Assembly: GCF_016919065.1 (NCBI RefSeq)
Contig: NZ_JAFFQA010000001.1
Location: 62,001 to 126,000, forward strand
Origin: Desulfobulbus rhabdoformis
GTDB lineage: Bacteria > Desulfobacterota > Desulfobulbia > Desulfobulbales > Desulfobulbaceae
Direction of reading: 5' to 3'
DNA: 64,000 nucleotides
Shown here: piece by piece, positions 9,156 through 18,532 of the stretch
How positions within the stretch are numbered: the first letter of the stretch is position 1
Layout: every line of letters starts with the position of its first letter
Position numbers and translations under genes: made by a program
Notes under the pieces: generated by a model
The model's database searches: none
What the model was told of the DNA's origin: nothing
What the model saw: the letters and a program-made list of their open reading frames with translations, nothing else

Positions 9156-10706
9156 TTACAGCGGAATATTGCCGTGTTTTTTCATCGGGATGGTATCACG
9201 TTTCCCTTGGATTGACTCAAACGCATTGATGATGCGGAAACGGGTTTCTGCCGGTTCAATGACATCGTCAATATAACCACGCTCGGCGGCGCAGTACGGG
9301 TTGGAGAACTGGGTGTTATACTCGTTCTCTTTCTCAGCCAGGTAGGCCTTGGGATCTTCGGCGCTCTTGGCGCCCTTGGCGTAGAGAACCTCAACCGCAC
9401 CCTTGCCACCCATAACGGCGATTTCACCGGTCGGCCAGGAGTAGTTGATATCGGTCCGCAGATGCTTGGACGACATAGCACAATAGGCGCCGCCGTAGGA
9501 TTTACGGGTAATAATCGTTACCTTCGGTACCGTTGATTCAGCATAGGCATACAGCATCTTGGCGCCGTTGCGGATAACTCCGCCGAATTCCTGAGTGGTG
9601 CCGGGCAAGAAGCCAGGGACGTCGACAAAGGTCAGGATCGGGATGTTGAAGCAGTCGCAGAAGCGGATAAAGCGAGCACCTTTGATCGATGAATCGATGT
9701 CAAGAACACCGGCATAGTAGGAAGGATTGTTTGCAACAACACCAATGGCCTTGCCGCCATAACGGGCAAAACCGATGATGATGTTCGGTGCAAAATTTTG
9801 TTTGATTTCAAAAAATACACCGTCATCAGCCGTTGTGGTGATGACCGACTTCATGTCGTAGGCGGCGTTGGGATTGTCCGGAATAATATCGTTGAGCTCG
9901 GGAGCCTTACGGGTAATGGGATCCGTGCACTCAACCATTGGCGGATCTTCCATGTTATTCTGCGGCATGTAGGAGAGAAGATCTTTGATGTACTGGATAG
10001 CGTCCATCTCGTCTTCGGCAGCATAGTCGGTAACACCGGATTTGGTGGTATGCATGACCGCGCCACCCAACTGTTCGGTGGTGACGTCCTCGTTCAACAC
10101 AGTTTTAACGACCTTGGGACCGGTGAGAAACATGTAGGACTGGATTTTGACCTGAATGATGAAGTCGGTCAAAGCGGGCGAGTAGACAGCACCACCGGCA
10201 CAAGGTCCGAAGATACCAGAAATCTGCGGCACGACACCGGAGGAAAGAACGTTGCGGGTAAAGATCTCGGTATACCCGCAGAGAGCCTCGATACCTTCCT
10301 GGATACGGGCGCCACCGGAGTCATTGAGGCCAATGACCGGCATGCCGTTTTTCATTCCCAGGTCCATAATCTTGCAGATTTTTTCAGCCAAGGTACCGGA
10401 AAGAGATCCGGCCAGAACCGAAAAATCCTGGGCATACAGATACACGCCGCGTCCGGCAATTTTACCGTAACCGGTAACGATACCGTCGCCGAGAAACTTG
10501 ATTTTCTCCATGCCGAAGTTGTAGCAGCGATGGAGTTTGAAGGTATCGTACTCTTCAAAGGTACCCGGATCCAACAGGGCAGCAATACGCTCACGTGCGG
10601 TCAATTTGCCCTTGGCATGGATTTTATCAATTTTATCTTGGCCGCCGCCAAGCATGGCTTGGGCCCGTTTTTGTTTAAGTTGCTCTAATTTTTCCTTAGT
10701 GCTCAT
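9156..10706 (-). CDS. Methylmalonyl/propionyl-CoA carboxyltransferase (12S/PccB/MmdA family)
   Basis: A 516-residue acyl-CoA carboxyltransferase with two crotonase-fold halves. It transfers carboxyl between biotin and propionyl-CoA/methylmalonyl-CoA. Seen are MSTKEKLEQLKQKR at the start, KGKLTARERIAALLDPGTFEE, the N-terminal oxyanion region NDSGGARIQEG, the C-terminal VDVPGFLPGTTQE and the ending typical of the family (KRDTIPMKKHGNIPL). Length is standard. An SD (AAGGAGA) precedes the ATG. It lies between sucD and the small accessory gene, giving the cytosolic part of the succinate-propionate cycle. No biotin carboxylase gene is adjacent, again pointing to transcarboxylation rather than ATP-dependent carboxylation. 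Confidence 0.95.
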   Translation of the reverse strand: MSTKEKLEQLKQKRAQAMLGGGQDKIDKIHAKGKLTARERIAALLDPGTFEEYDTFKLHRCYNFGMEKIKFLGDGIVTGYGKIAGRGVYLYAQDFSVLAGSLSGTLAEKICKIMDLGMKNGMPVIGLNDSGGARIQEGIEALCGYTEIFTRNVLSSGVVPQISGIFGPCAGGAVYSPALTDFIIQVKIQSYMFLTGPKVVKTVLNEDVTTEQLGGAVMHTTKSGVTDYAAEDEMDAIQYIKDLLSYMPQNNMEDPPMVECTDPITRKAPELNDIIPDNPNAAYDMKSVITTTADDGVFFEIKQNFAPNIIIGFARYGGKAIGVVANNPSYYAGVLDIDSSIKGARFIRFCDCFNIPILTFVDVPGFLPGTTQEFGGVIRNGAKMLYAYAESTVPKVTIITRKSYGGAYCAMSSKHLRTDINYSWPTGEIAVMGGKGAVEVLYAKGAKSAEDPKAYLAEKENEYNTQFSNPYCAAERGYIDDVIEPAETRFRIINAFESIQGKRDTIPMKKHGNIPL

Positions 10707-10763
10707 GCTGTCTCCTTGCTGCAGAATTCAATGAAATTCCGTGCCCGACGATTATGAAAGCCC

Positions 10764-10797
10764 GGGCAGCGCCCAATGGAGCACATTGGACGCTACC
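10764..10797 (-). promoter_or_regulatory. Hairpin between sucD and the carboxyltransferase gene
   Basis: A near-continuous stem of about 14 bp (CCAATG/CATTGG inside, AGCG/CGCT outside, GGG/CCC at the base) surrounds a 5-base loop. There is no clear T-run on either strand, so mRNA processing, stability or partial attenuation within the operon is more likely than full termination. Confidence 0.4.
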
Positions 10798-10810
10798 CTG
10801 TTATGGGGAA

Positions 10811-11686
10811 TCAGCCTTTGTATACCTCTTTGCACAGCTCGCCCAGCTTGCCGAGGTTAGCACAGTGATGGACACCACTGGCCTTCATAGCCTCGATCTT
10901 GGCCTCTGCAGTACCTTTACCACCGCTGACGATAGCACCTGCATGGCCCATACGACGGCCAGGAGGAGCGGTCAGACCGGCGATGAAACCGACAACCGGT
11001 TTTTTGGTGTTGGCTTTAATCCACTCACAGGCATCCTCTTCAGCGTTACCACCGATCTCACCGATCATGATGATAGCTTTGGTGTCGTCGTCGGCAGCGA
11101 AGGCCTCGAGACAATCAATGAAGTTGGTACCGTTGATGGGGTCACCACCGATGCCGATAACCGTGGTCTGACCAAAGCCCTGCTGGGTCAGCTGATGAAC
11201 GGCCTCGTAGGTGAGCGTTCCAGAGCGGGACACAACGCCCCAAGGTCCACCGGGTTTATGCATCGGTCCAGGCATGATACCGATTTTGCACTCGCCGGGG
11301 GTGATGATACCGGGGCAGTTACCACCGATCAGGCGGGTAGATTTGGTGGCCAGGTAGTTTTTGACCTTCATCATGTCGAGAACCGGAATTCCCTCAGTGA
11401 TGCAGACAACCAACTCGATACCGGCATCGGCGGCTTCCATGATGGCGTCAGCAGCGAAAGGCGGCGGTACCAGGATCATGGAGGCGTTACAACCGGTTTT
11501 CTCACGAGCCTCTTTAACAGAGTTGTAGATGTTGACATCATCCATCTTCTGGCCGCCTTTGCCCGGAGTCACACCAGCAACAACGTTGGTGCCGTAGGCG
11601 ATAGCGGCGCGAGTATGGAACTGGCCTTCTTGGCCGGTGATGCCTTGTACAACTAACTTAGTATTCTTATTAACGAAAACGCTCAT
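10811..11686 (-). CDS. sucD: Succinate-CoA ligase (ADP-forming) subunit alpha
   Basis: A 291-residue alpha subunit that carries the phosphohistidine of succinyl-CoA synthetase, linking succinate, CoA and ATP in the TCA/succinate pathway. Residues 1-125 are the CoA-binding Rossmann domain (GITGQEG). The ligase domain holds the CPGIITPGE block and the active-site His248 in RRMGHAGAI. Length and motifs are canonical. It lies downstream of sucC with a gap of about 150 bases and upstream of the carboxyltransferase genes on the same strand. A weak hairpin separates it from the latter. Confidence 0.97.
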   Translation of the reverse strand: MSVFVNKNTKLVVQGITGQEGQFHTRAAIAYGTNVVAGVTPGKGGQKMDDVNIYNSVKEAREKTGCNASMILVPPPFAADAIMEAADAGIELVVCITEGIPVLDMMKVKNYLATKSTRLIGGNCPGIITPGECKIGIMPGPMHKPGGPWGVVSRSGTLTYEAVHQLTQQGFGQTTVIGIGGDPINGTNFIDCLEAFAADDDTKAIIMIGEIGGNAEEDACEWIKANTKKPVVGFIAGLTAPPGRRMGHAGAIVSGGKGTAEAKIEAMKASGVHHCANLGKLGELCKEVYKG

Positions 11687-11834
11687 TATTTTCCTCTATG
11701 GGTATAAGTTATATGCCTCTGAAATCTGAGAGTTCAATATCAGTGGTCACGATCAGCCGGAGTTCATAACCGTCGCGAGAAAAACATCATGGTTTGCCTC
11801 AGACGGAAAAAGGCCAATCAGAACTCATCTTTCA

Positions 11835-12992
11835 TCAGGAAACGATCTTGGCAACCTTTTCAGCTGCATCTGCCAGATCTTTGGCATTGATCAGGTCGAG
11901 TCCGGACTCGGCGAGGATGCGGCGGCCTTCCTCGACGTTGGTTCCTTCCATGCGGACAACAACCGGAACAGAGAGTTTCAGTTTGGTAGCAGCCTGAACA
12001 ACACCCTTAGCGAGAATATCGCAGCGGAGGATACCACCAAAAACGTTAATCAGAATACCTTTGACAGCCGGATCTTTCATGATCAGACGGAAACCATTCT
12101 CAATGGCCTCGGCATTCGCTCCGCCACCTACGTCCAGGAAGTTGGCAGGAGATGCACCGGCCAGCTGAACGATGTCCATGGTGGCCATGGCCAGACCGGC
12201 ACCGTTAACGATGTTACCGACATTACCGTCGAGGTTGATGTAGTTGAGACCGTATTTGGAAGCTTCTGCCTCGACCGGATCTTCCTCATCGATGTCGCGC
12301 ATCTCTTTGACATCGGGATGACGGAACATGGAGTTGCCGTCAACATCCATTTTGGCATCCAGAGCCAGAATGTCGCCGTCACCGGTGATGATCAAGGGGT
12401 TGATCTCAACCATAGAGCAGTCATAGGCCATGAACAGCTCATAGAGGTTTTTCAGCAGTGCAGACATTTTTTTCTGCAGATCTTTCTCAAGCTCAAGACC
12501 AAAGCAAACCTTGCGGGCATGGAAAGGCTGGAAACCGGTAATCGGGCTGACACTGACGGTTACAATGCGCTCGGGGGTTTTAGCAGCAACTTCCTCGATG
12601 TCCATACCGCCGTCCTGGCTGCAGACGATGGCAACACTTGCGGTCTCACGATCGGGGATGATGGAGAGGTAGAGCTCTTTTTTGATGTCCAGGCCTTCTT
12701 CGACCAGAACTTTACGAACTAATTTTCCCTGGGCGCCAGTCTGCTTGGTCACCAGAGTCATACCGATGATGGAGTCGGCAACGGGTTTGACGTCGTCTTT
12801 GGCCTTCGCCAGTTTAACGCCGCCGCCTTTACCACGGCCACCGGCATGAACCTGGGCCTTTACGACCACCGGATACCCGAACTCTTCGGCGATTTGAGCT
12901 ACCTCATCAGAGGTGTGAGCAAGTTTGCCCTTAGGGGTTGGTACATTAAATTTTCGGAATAATTCCTTGGCCTGATACTCATGAATTTTCAT
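11835..12992 (-). CDS. sucC: Succinate-CoA ligase (ADP-forming) subunit beta
   Basis: A 385-residue beta subunit with an N-terminal ATP-grasp domain and a C-terminal ligase domain (GGANAEAIENGF, NVFGGILRCD). The start MKIHEYQAKELF is the family standard and has AAGGATG seven bases upstream, so the 10-codon longer open frame is rejected. It is first in the operon sucC-sucD-12S-small-5S/biotin and provides the nucleotide-binding half of the enzyme. Succinyl-CoA made here could feed methylmalonyl-CoA mutase (not in this window) and then the carboxyltransferase. Confidence 0.97.
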   Translation of the reverse strand: MKIHEYQAKELFRKFNVPTPKGKLAHTSDEVAQIAEEFGYPVVVKAQVHAGGRGKGGGVKLAKAKDDVKPVADSIIGMTLVTKQTGAQGKLVRKVLVEEGLDIKKELYLSIIPDRETASVAIVCSQDGGMDIEEVAAKTPERIVTVSVSPITGFQPFHARKVCFGLELEKDLQKKMSALLKNLYELFMAYDCSMVEINPLIITGDGDILALDAKMDVDGNSMFRHPDVKEMRDIDEEDPVEAEASKYGLNYINLDGNVGNIVNGAGLAMATMDIVQLAGASPANFLDVGGGANAEAIENGFRLIMKDPAVKGILINVFGGILRCDILAKGVVQAATKLKLSVPVVVRMEGTNVEEGRRILAESGLDLINAKDLADAAEKVAKIVS

Positions 12993-13467
12993 AGACGCAT
13001 CCTTTTGCGGCGGACCCAGCACGTATGTGCATGATCCCCCAGAGAAGTAAATGTTAATTCAAGTCCCTGATACAAATTCCAACTGCGTGGCGCTTCAGTC
13101 GTGATCCACCAGAACTCCCGCGCTGTTTTCCTGACCTGACAAAAAAGAAATTCACCCACGGTCCCGATTGAGATACCGATGGGCGCCCTAGAGCTCCCAT
13201 ATGCCTGCAATCAACAGCACACAAGTGGTCTATCCTTCTTAACGCCACAAAATCTTTATAAAATGATGGCGTTCAAAATCCAGCAAGATACGAGTTAAAT
13301 TGTCGATATTGAAAATGAGTGACCAGTACTTCCGGAACCGGTCAAAGGTGGTGGGGTGCGGAGGTAAGAGTGTACGGGATAGACGTACGGCTCCCTGATT
13401 CATCATACGTCATAAGCCCGCATGGTGAATTTGGGATTCTTCCGAGAGCACCGATGACCGCTGCCGT

Positions 13468-13487
13468 TTCCGAAAAAACCACTCAAA
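13468..13487 (+). repeat. Degenerate 20-bp direct repeat, copy 1
   Basis: TTCCGAAAAAACCACTCAAA matches the copy at 13702-13721 at 19 of 20 positions. Read on the minus strand, both copies encode a similar F-E-W-(F/Y)-F-R-K string. Confidence 0.6.
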
Positions 13488-13701
13488 TTCTGCCCACTGC
13501 TCTATTGGCAGAACGTGTGTTTCGTGATGACTGGTAAAAAAGAAGGGGGAGTTTGAAGGCTGATATCCTTCGGATGATCTGTGGGGGGAGTTCTATCGGG
13601 GCAATTTCGCACCTACGGCCCTAAATCTGCCTCAGATACGCTCTAGAGGCCCTAAACAAACGCCCTAAAACCATTCCGACAACAACATTCTCAACAGCCA
13701 C

Positions 13702-13721
13702 TTCCGAAAATACCACTCAAA
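13702..13721 (+). repeat. Degenerate 20-bp direct repeat, copy 2
   Basis: TTCCGAAAATACCACTCAAA differs from copy 1 by one base and lies 234 bp from it inside the same gene-free stretch. Function is unknown; it could be a remnant of a mobile element or of a duplicated coding fragment. Confidence 0.6.
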
Positions 13722-14036
13722 ACTCAGGACTTATAACCAGACTGCTGAGAAAGAGTCAAGTGATAAATCACCTCTTTAAACCGGCGGCGTGACGGTGAAA
13801 GTGTGGAAGCTACTGACAACCTGCGAAAATTAGAGGCTGAAAGAAAAAAGCGCAGAGGATTTCCGATCTTACTTAACTCTCACAATTCAGTGACTGAGGA
13901 GCCATTCAGGAAGAAACTGAATCGGGATTCAGGAAAAAAATGAGGGCGCATTCAGTGTCAAAAGGGCAACAATCTTGAAACGAGGTTACGTATGCATAAC
14001 GATTTTGTATCCCTGTAACTCAAAAAATCCGCCCTT

Positions 14037-15008
14037 TTATTTCTTGTTTTTTGTTTTGGGTTCTTTTTTACGTTGGGTTATTTGATCGATGCTAATTTCA
14101 AGATGATCGATCATGATCCCGGTGTAGCGCTGAATGTTATCCAGAATGTAGGTCCGCAACTCATGCAACTCTCCGGATAAGGTTTTACCAAAGGGCACAT
14201 CGATAAAAATGTCGATCCCGTAGCCGCCACGTCCCAGCTTGACCTTGATTTTGCGGACCATGATCTCGCCATCGTATTCATCGATGCAATGGAGAATCAT
14301 CTGGGTCAGGGCCGCCTCGGAGATGGAGACAGAGCCGCCGACTGCATCTTCCTGGTATTGGGGCTGCACCACAGATTTCTCAAAGAAACGAGATTTTTTG
14401 ACACCATCCTTATCTTTCCCCCCTTTAAAGAAAATACGTATGGTGTCAGAGAGGATCTGCGCATAGTCTCGTTTGACCTCAATGGCAGGAACAGGAATGA
14501 CGTGCTTGCCCTCTTCAAAACGGGACTTGATCGCATTTTCGATATCTTTCTGACTGGCGATCTCCTCAATCTTGATAACCTGGGTGATGGGGGGGAGCTC
14601 CAGCACATCAGCGAGTTTCGTCACCATGCGCTCTGAGGTTCCTAAAAGAAGAATTTTTTTAATTTTCTTCTCCTGGATCATGGTCACGACACCTTTGCGG
14701 TGTTCTTCATCACTAAAGAGGGCGGTCTTGATGGCGCTTATGTAGTTTTTTTCATGCTTGGCTGATTTGCCTGCAAGGATCGTATTTTCGTGTATTAACA
14801 GCCCGTCATCGACAATGTAGGGGACACTGAGCTTTTCAGCCAGGAGCTTGGCCCTGAAACTTTTCCCCGTCCCACTTTTACCGACCAGTGCATAGACGGT
14901 AATCCCCTGCAACCGCCCTTTGATACGGCTATAGAATTGATAGATCTCCTTACCGGTCAGGTAGATCCATTGCTGGTCCTTGTTGCTTTTTTCCTCAGTC
15001 GTGCTCAT
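14037..15008 (-). CDS. P-loop NTPase fused to Asp23/Gls24-like domain
   Basis: A 323-residue cytosolic protein beginning MSTTEEK. A longer frame from a TTG is possible, but its extra residues look non-coding. Walker A GKSGTGKS is at residues 43-50. The NTPase part runs to about 145, with a hydrophobic beta strand KKILLLG at 117-123. Residues from about 227 to 311 have the Asp23 pattern: an initial ISEAAL helix, an alternating KIKVKLGRGGYGIDIFIDV strand pair, and the YTGIMIDHLEISIDQI ending. The C-terminus is very Lys-rich. Asp23 proteins are best known from Gram-positive envelope stress, so this setting is unusual. It lies downstream of the YejA-like gene. Both domain calls are from motif reading and no function is claimed. 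Confidence 0.75.
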   Translation of the reverse strand: MSTTEEKSNKDQQWIYLTGKEIYQFYSRIKGRLQGITVYALVGKSGTGKSFRAKLLAEKLSVPYIVDDGLLIHENTILAGKSAKHEKNYISAIKTALFSDEEHRKGVVTMIQEKKIKKILLLGTSERMVTKLADVLELPPITQVIKIEEIASQKDIENAIKSRFEEGKHVIPVPAIEVKRDYAQILSDTIRIFFKGGKDKDGVKKSRFFEKSVVQPQYQEDAVGGSVSISEAALTQMILHCIDEYDGEIMVRKIKVKLGRGGYGIDIFIDVPFGKTLSGELHELRTYILDNIQRYTGIMIDHLEISIDQITQRKKEPKTKNKK

Positions 15009-15130
15009 GTACGTCCAACTACACCTAATCAATCTGAATATGGTTCGTATAGAGAGAGGATCTCTCTCTCAAACCCCAAAAGCCAAGAATACGAAAAAAC
15101 CTTTTCTCAGAGCGCCCTCTGGCTCGGATC

Positions 15131-16948
15131 TTACTGTACGTCCTCCCGCCACCAGGTATTCAGCCACTGATCATAACTGTAATACAGGGGCAACTTCTCT
15201 GGATATTTGAGGTGCGCGTTAAAAGCCAGACGGTGCGAGGCCAGATACCAGTTAGGTACAATGTAATAGCCATACCAGAGCACGCGGTCAAGGGCGCGAC
15301 AGGACGTGGTCAGCGTCTCCTGGTCTTCGGCGTAGATGATGTCGTCCACCAAGGCGTCGACCACCGGACTTTTAATGCCAATGATGTTACGCGAGCCTTT
15401 TCGTTCCGCTGCATCCGACGTCCAGTAGTCACGTTGTTCATTGCCAGGTGACTGTGACTGGCCGAAACTGGTGACCACCATATCAAAATCAAAATTCTTC
15501 ACACGATCCGCATACAGGGCCGGGTCAATAGTGCGATAACTGACCTTAATTCCAAGTTTGCGCAGGTTTGCGGCGTAGGGAGCTATGACCCGTTCAAAGG
15601 CACTGTCGGCAAGAAGAATTGCAAAGCTGAAAGGCTGTCCCTGTTTATTGACCAAGGTCCCGTTTTGCACACGCCAACCAGCTTGAGTAAGCAAAGAATG
15701 CGCCTTGCGCAGATTCCCGCGAAGGCTTGCAGGCGGGGTTGTTGAAGGTGCAGTCAGGGGCGTGGTGAACACTTCAGGGGGCAGTTCAGCCTTAAATGGG
15801 GTTAACAGTGCAAGCTCACCTGGACTTGGAAGGCCTGTTGCAGCGTAACTTGAGTTGGAAAAATACGAGGTATTGCGGGTGTACTGATCAAAAAACAGAG
15901 TCTTGTTGGTCCACTCAAAGTCAAGAGCCAGGCCCAGAGCCTGGCGTACGCGAACATCTGCAAACAGCGGTCTGCGAATGTTAAAGGCAAACCCTTGAAT
16001 GCCTGCATTGTTCTTATGAGGAAAGATTTTTTTGATAAGTTCACCACTCTCAAAACGACGTCCGGTCAGATCACGGTTCCACTGCTTGGAGATATGGGCC
16101 ATGAGAAAATCGAACTCACCTGCTTTAAAGGCCTCAAGGCTGACGATGGGATCCTTGAAATATTTTACGACGATGGTGTCGAAATTAAACATCCCCTGGC
16201 GCACATTAAGATCTCGACCCCAGTAATCGGGATTTTTACGGTAGGTAATAGATTTACCGGGTTGCGCATCGCTGACCACATAGGGGCCACTGCCCACCGG
16301 AATATCCATGGCTCCCTGACCACCTTTTGGGTTGAAGGCATGGCCTGTGTAGTATTTCTGGCTTAAGACCGGCAACTGGGCCGCAATCATATGCAACTCT
16401 CGATTCGGCCGAACAAAAAGAAAACGAACGGTGCGTGGTCCAAGAATCTCAGCCTTCTCAATATCATGAAAGTAAAGTTGATAGAAAGGGTGGGCCTGAT
16501 CGCTTTGCAAGGTTTCCAGAGAAAATTTGACATCGGAGGCCATAATCGGCGTGCCATCTGAAAATTTGGCCTTGGGGTTGAGAGTAAAGGTCACGGATTT
16601 TTTATCGGTTGCCAACGCAATATCCTCGGCAACAAGCCCATACTCGGCAAAGGGTTCGTCCAGGCTGGCCACAGCCAGGGTTTCAAACACATAGGGGTTC
16701 AAACCTCTGGGAGCGGCTCCTTTCAGCGTAAAAGGATTCATCTTCTCAAAGCTGCCCAAGTCATGCAAAACAAGGGTTCCGCCCTGTTTGGCATGTTCTG
16801 AAGTATAGTCGAACCGGGTGAAATCCGGGGGATATTTCAACGATCCATCGATGCTCACGCCATGGGCGGCCAGGGCGGAAGAGCTGCAGATAAACAGCCC
16901 CATGAGGAACAGGAAAACAAGAAAAATCGCTTTGAGATCATTTGCCAT
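15131..16948 (-). CDS. YejA-like extracellular solute-binding protein (family 5)
   Basis: A 605-residue periplasmic binding protein of the oligopeptide/microcin C class. A signal peptide (about 1-28, ending SSALAA) follows the chosen ATG. A start 16 codons upstream would bury it, and the SD is poor for both. Blocks typical of YejA are visible: KGGTLVLHDLGSFEKMNPF, LNPKAKFSDGTPI, ASDVKFSLETLQ, VRQALGLALDFEWTNK and a W-x3-YYIVPNWY-like end. No permease or ATPase gene flanks it, so it either docks on a transporter encoded elsewhere or acts alone. It probably binds peptides or murein fragments; this is an inference from the family. Confidence 0.9.
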   Translation of the reverse strand: MANDLKAIFLVFLFLMGLFICSSSALAAHGVSIDGSLKYPPDFTRFDYTSEHAKQGGTLVLHDLGSFEKMNPFTLKGAAPRGLNPYVFETLAVASLDEPFAEYGLVAEDIALATDKKSVTFTLNPKAKFSDGTPIMASDVKFSLETLQSDQAHPFYQLYFHDIEKAEILGPRTVRFLFVRPNRELHMIAAQLPVLSQKYYTGHAFNPKGGQGAMDIPVGSGPYVVSDAQPGKSITYRKNPDYWGRDLNVRQGMFNFDTIVVKYFKDPIVSLEAFKAGEFDFLMAHISKQWNRDLTGRRFESGELIKKIFPHKNNAGIQGFAFNIRRPLFADVRVRQALGLALDFEWTNKTLFFDQYTRNTSYFSNSSYAATGLPSPGELALLTPFKAELPPEVFTTPLTAPSTTPPASLRGNLRKAHSLLTQAGWRVQNGTLVNKQGQPFSFAILLADSAFERVIAPYAANLRKLGIKVSYRTIDPALYADRVKNFDFDMVVTSFGQSQSPGNEQRDYWTSDAAERKGSRNIIGIKSPVVDALVDDIIYAEDQETLTTSCRALDRVLWYGYYIVPNWYLASHRLAFNAHLKYPEKLPLYYSYDQWLNTWWREDVQ

Positions 16949-17212
16949 AGGGATGCTCACGGATTCAGGAGAAAAAAAGCTCAAGGGGTTTGCCACCGGA
17001 TAAACCGGCGCAGTATACGCAATCGTCTCAATAATGTACAGTTGTTCCGTGTTTTTAATCTATGGGCTTTTCAGGATCCGCTCCAAAAAAAATTGACGAA
17101 CAGGCCTACCGGGTGTAGTTATTTAAGGTTATCCGATCAACAGGCCGCATCTCAACATTGAGAGGCGGCTCTTCTTTCTTTTTTCCATATTTTAGCCTTT
17201 TGGAGTGCACGA

Positions 17213-18499
17213 ATGGGACAGACCATTACTGAAAAAATCTTTGCGGCCCACCTGCGGGATACCCCGACACCGGGTAACATGGTGCTTGATATCGACGTTA
17301 TCATGTGCCACGAAATAACCACCCCCATTGCCATTATGGATCTTATGGAAAAAGGGATGGATCGGGTCTGTGATCCCAAACGTATCAAGGCCGTTATTGA
17401 CCATGTTACTCCGGCCAAAGACTCAAAAACCGCGACCCAGGCCAAAATCATGCGTGACTGGGCCCGTCGACACAACATTGAGGACTTTTTCGACATTGGC
17501 CGCAACGGTGTCTGCCATGCCCTTTTTCCAGAGAAAGGATTCATTCGACCAGGAAACACGGTCATCATGGGCGATTCCCACACCTGTACCCACGGAGCAT
17601 TCGGTGCCTTTGCCGCCGGTGTTGGCACCACCGATCTTGAGGTAGGTATTCTCAAAGGTGTCTGCGCCTTTCGCGCCCCTAAATCCCTCAAGGTGGAAGT
17701 CACCGGTACTCTGCCTAAAGGTGTTGGCGCCAAGGATATCATCTTAAATGTAATCAAGCAGCTCACCGTCAACGGTGGCACGGATATGGTCATCGAATTT
17801 TGTGGCCCGGTCATCGATGCCATGAACATGGCCTCACGCATGACCCTGTGTAACATGGCAGTCGAGGCGGGTGCCACCTCCGGCGTCTGTCAACCTGACC
17901 AGGTCACCGCCGAATATCTCTGGCCCTTTATCAAAGACGAGTACGCATCCATTGAGGCGGCAACTGAGGATTTCAGCAAGTGGCGCTCCGATGCCGACGC
18001 GGTCTACGAGCGTACCCTGAACATTGATGTGGCAACGCTGATCCCTCAGGTCACCTACGGTTACAAACCCGATTGCGTCAAAGATGTCACTGAAATGGAA
18101 GGTACCAAGGTCGACCAGGTCTACATCGGCTCCTGTACCAACGGCAGGATCGAAGACCTGCGTGAGGCCGCAGCAGTCGTCAAAGGCAAAACCATTGCAG
18201 AAACCGTGCGTGGTATTCTTGTTCCGGCCACCCCAAAGATCTACTCCATGGCGCTTGAGGAAGGTCTGATCAAAATTTTCATGGACAGCGGCTTCTGCAT
18301 CATGAACCCCACCTGCGGGGCCTGCCTGGGCATGAGCAGCGGTGTTCTGGCCGAAGGCGAGGTCTGCGCCTCCACCACCAACAGAAACTTCAACGGCCGT
18401 ATGGGCAAAGGCGGCATGGTCCATCTGATGAGCCCGGCCAGCGCGGCGGCTGCTGCATTAACCGGAACGATTACTGATCCCCGCCCTTTCCTCAACTGA
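17213..18499 (+). CDS. leuC: 3-isopropylmalate dehydratase-type large subunit (LeuC/homoaconitase family)
   Basis: A 428-residue large subunit with a [4Fe-4S] cluster, of the LeuC2/HacA-like group usual in anaerobes. Cluster cysteines are seen in YIGSCTNGR and in NPTCGACLG. The substrate block GDSHTCTHGAFGAFAAGVGTTD is intact. Shortness relative to E. coli LeuC (466) is normal for this group. The SD is TTTTGGAG before the ATG. The small subunit follows after 33 bases, forming the heterodimer. leuA and leuB are not in the window; the neighbouring aminotransferase leaves open a homoaconitate or related hydro-lyase role. Confidence 0.92.
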   Translation: MGQTITEKIFAAHLRDTPTPGNMVLDIDVIMCHEITTPIAIMDLMEKGMDRVCDPKRIKAVIDHVTPAKDSKTATQAKIMRDWARRHNIEDFFDIGRNGVCHALFPEKGFIRPGNTVIMGDSHTCTHGAFGAFAAGVGTTDLEVGILKGVCAFRAPKSLKVEVTGTLPKGVGAKDIILNVIKQLTVNGGTDMVIEFCGPVIDAMNMASRMTLCNMAVEAGATSGVCQPDQVTAEYLWPFIKDEYASIEAATEDFSKWRSDADAVYERTLNIDVATLIPQVTYGYKPDCVKDVTEMEGTKVDQVYIGSCTNGRIEDLREAAAVVKGKTIAETVRGILVPATPKIYSMALEEGLIKIFMDSGFCIMNPTCGACLGMSSGVLAEGEVCASTTNRNFNGRMGKGGMVHLMSPASAAAAALTGTITDPRPFLN

Positions 18500-18532
18500 T
18501 CTGCGTAAGAGAATAAAATAGAAGGATTTCCT

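Larger units (their letters stand above)
13023..14036. other. Gene-free stretch of about 1 kb
   Basis: No convincing gene. Short open frames on both strands are interrupted, and their translations have no family feature I recognise. Sequence close to sucC should hold its promoter. Farther away are a degenerate 20-bp direct repeat (listed separately) and a short perfect inverted repeat at 13917-13932 (CTGAATC, 2-base spacer, GATTCAG). Base composition and broken frames look like decayed accessory DNA. Confidence 0.55.

Noticed and set aside
13319..13537. 72-codon open frame on the plus strand
   Set aside because: No SD, no recognisable domain, and it lies in a stretch where frames on both strands are broken.
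13257..13560. Possible group II intron or transposase remnant
   Set aside because: A few bases looked reminiscent of such elements, but I could not identify ends, a domain V hairpin or a catalytic motif.
15051..15070. GA/TC-rich palindrome downstream of the YejA-like gene
   Set aside because: The arms are low-complexity and there is no T-run, so a terminator is not supported.
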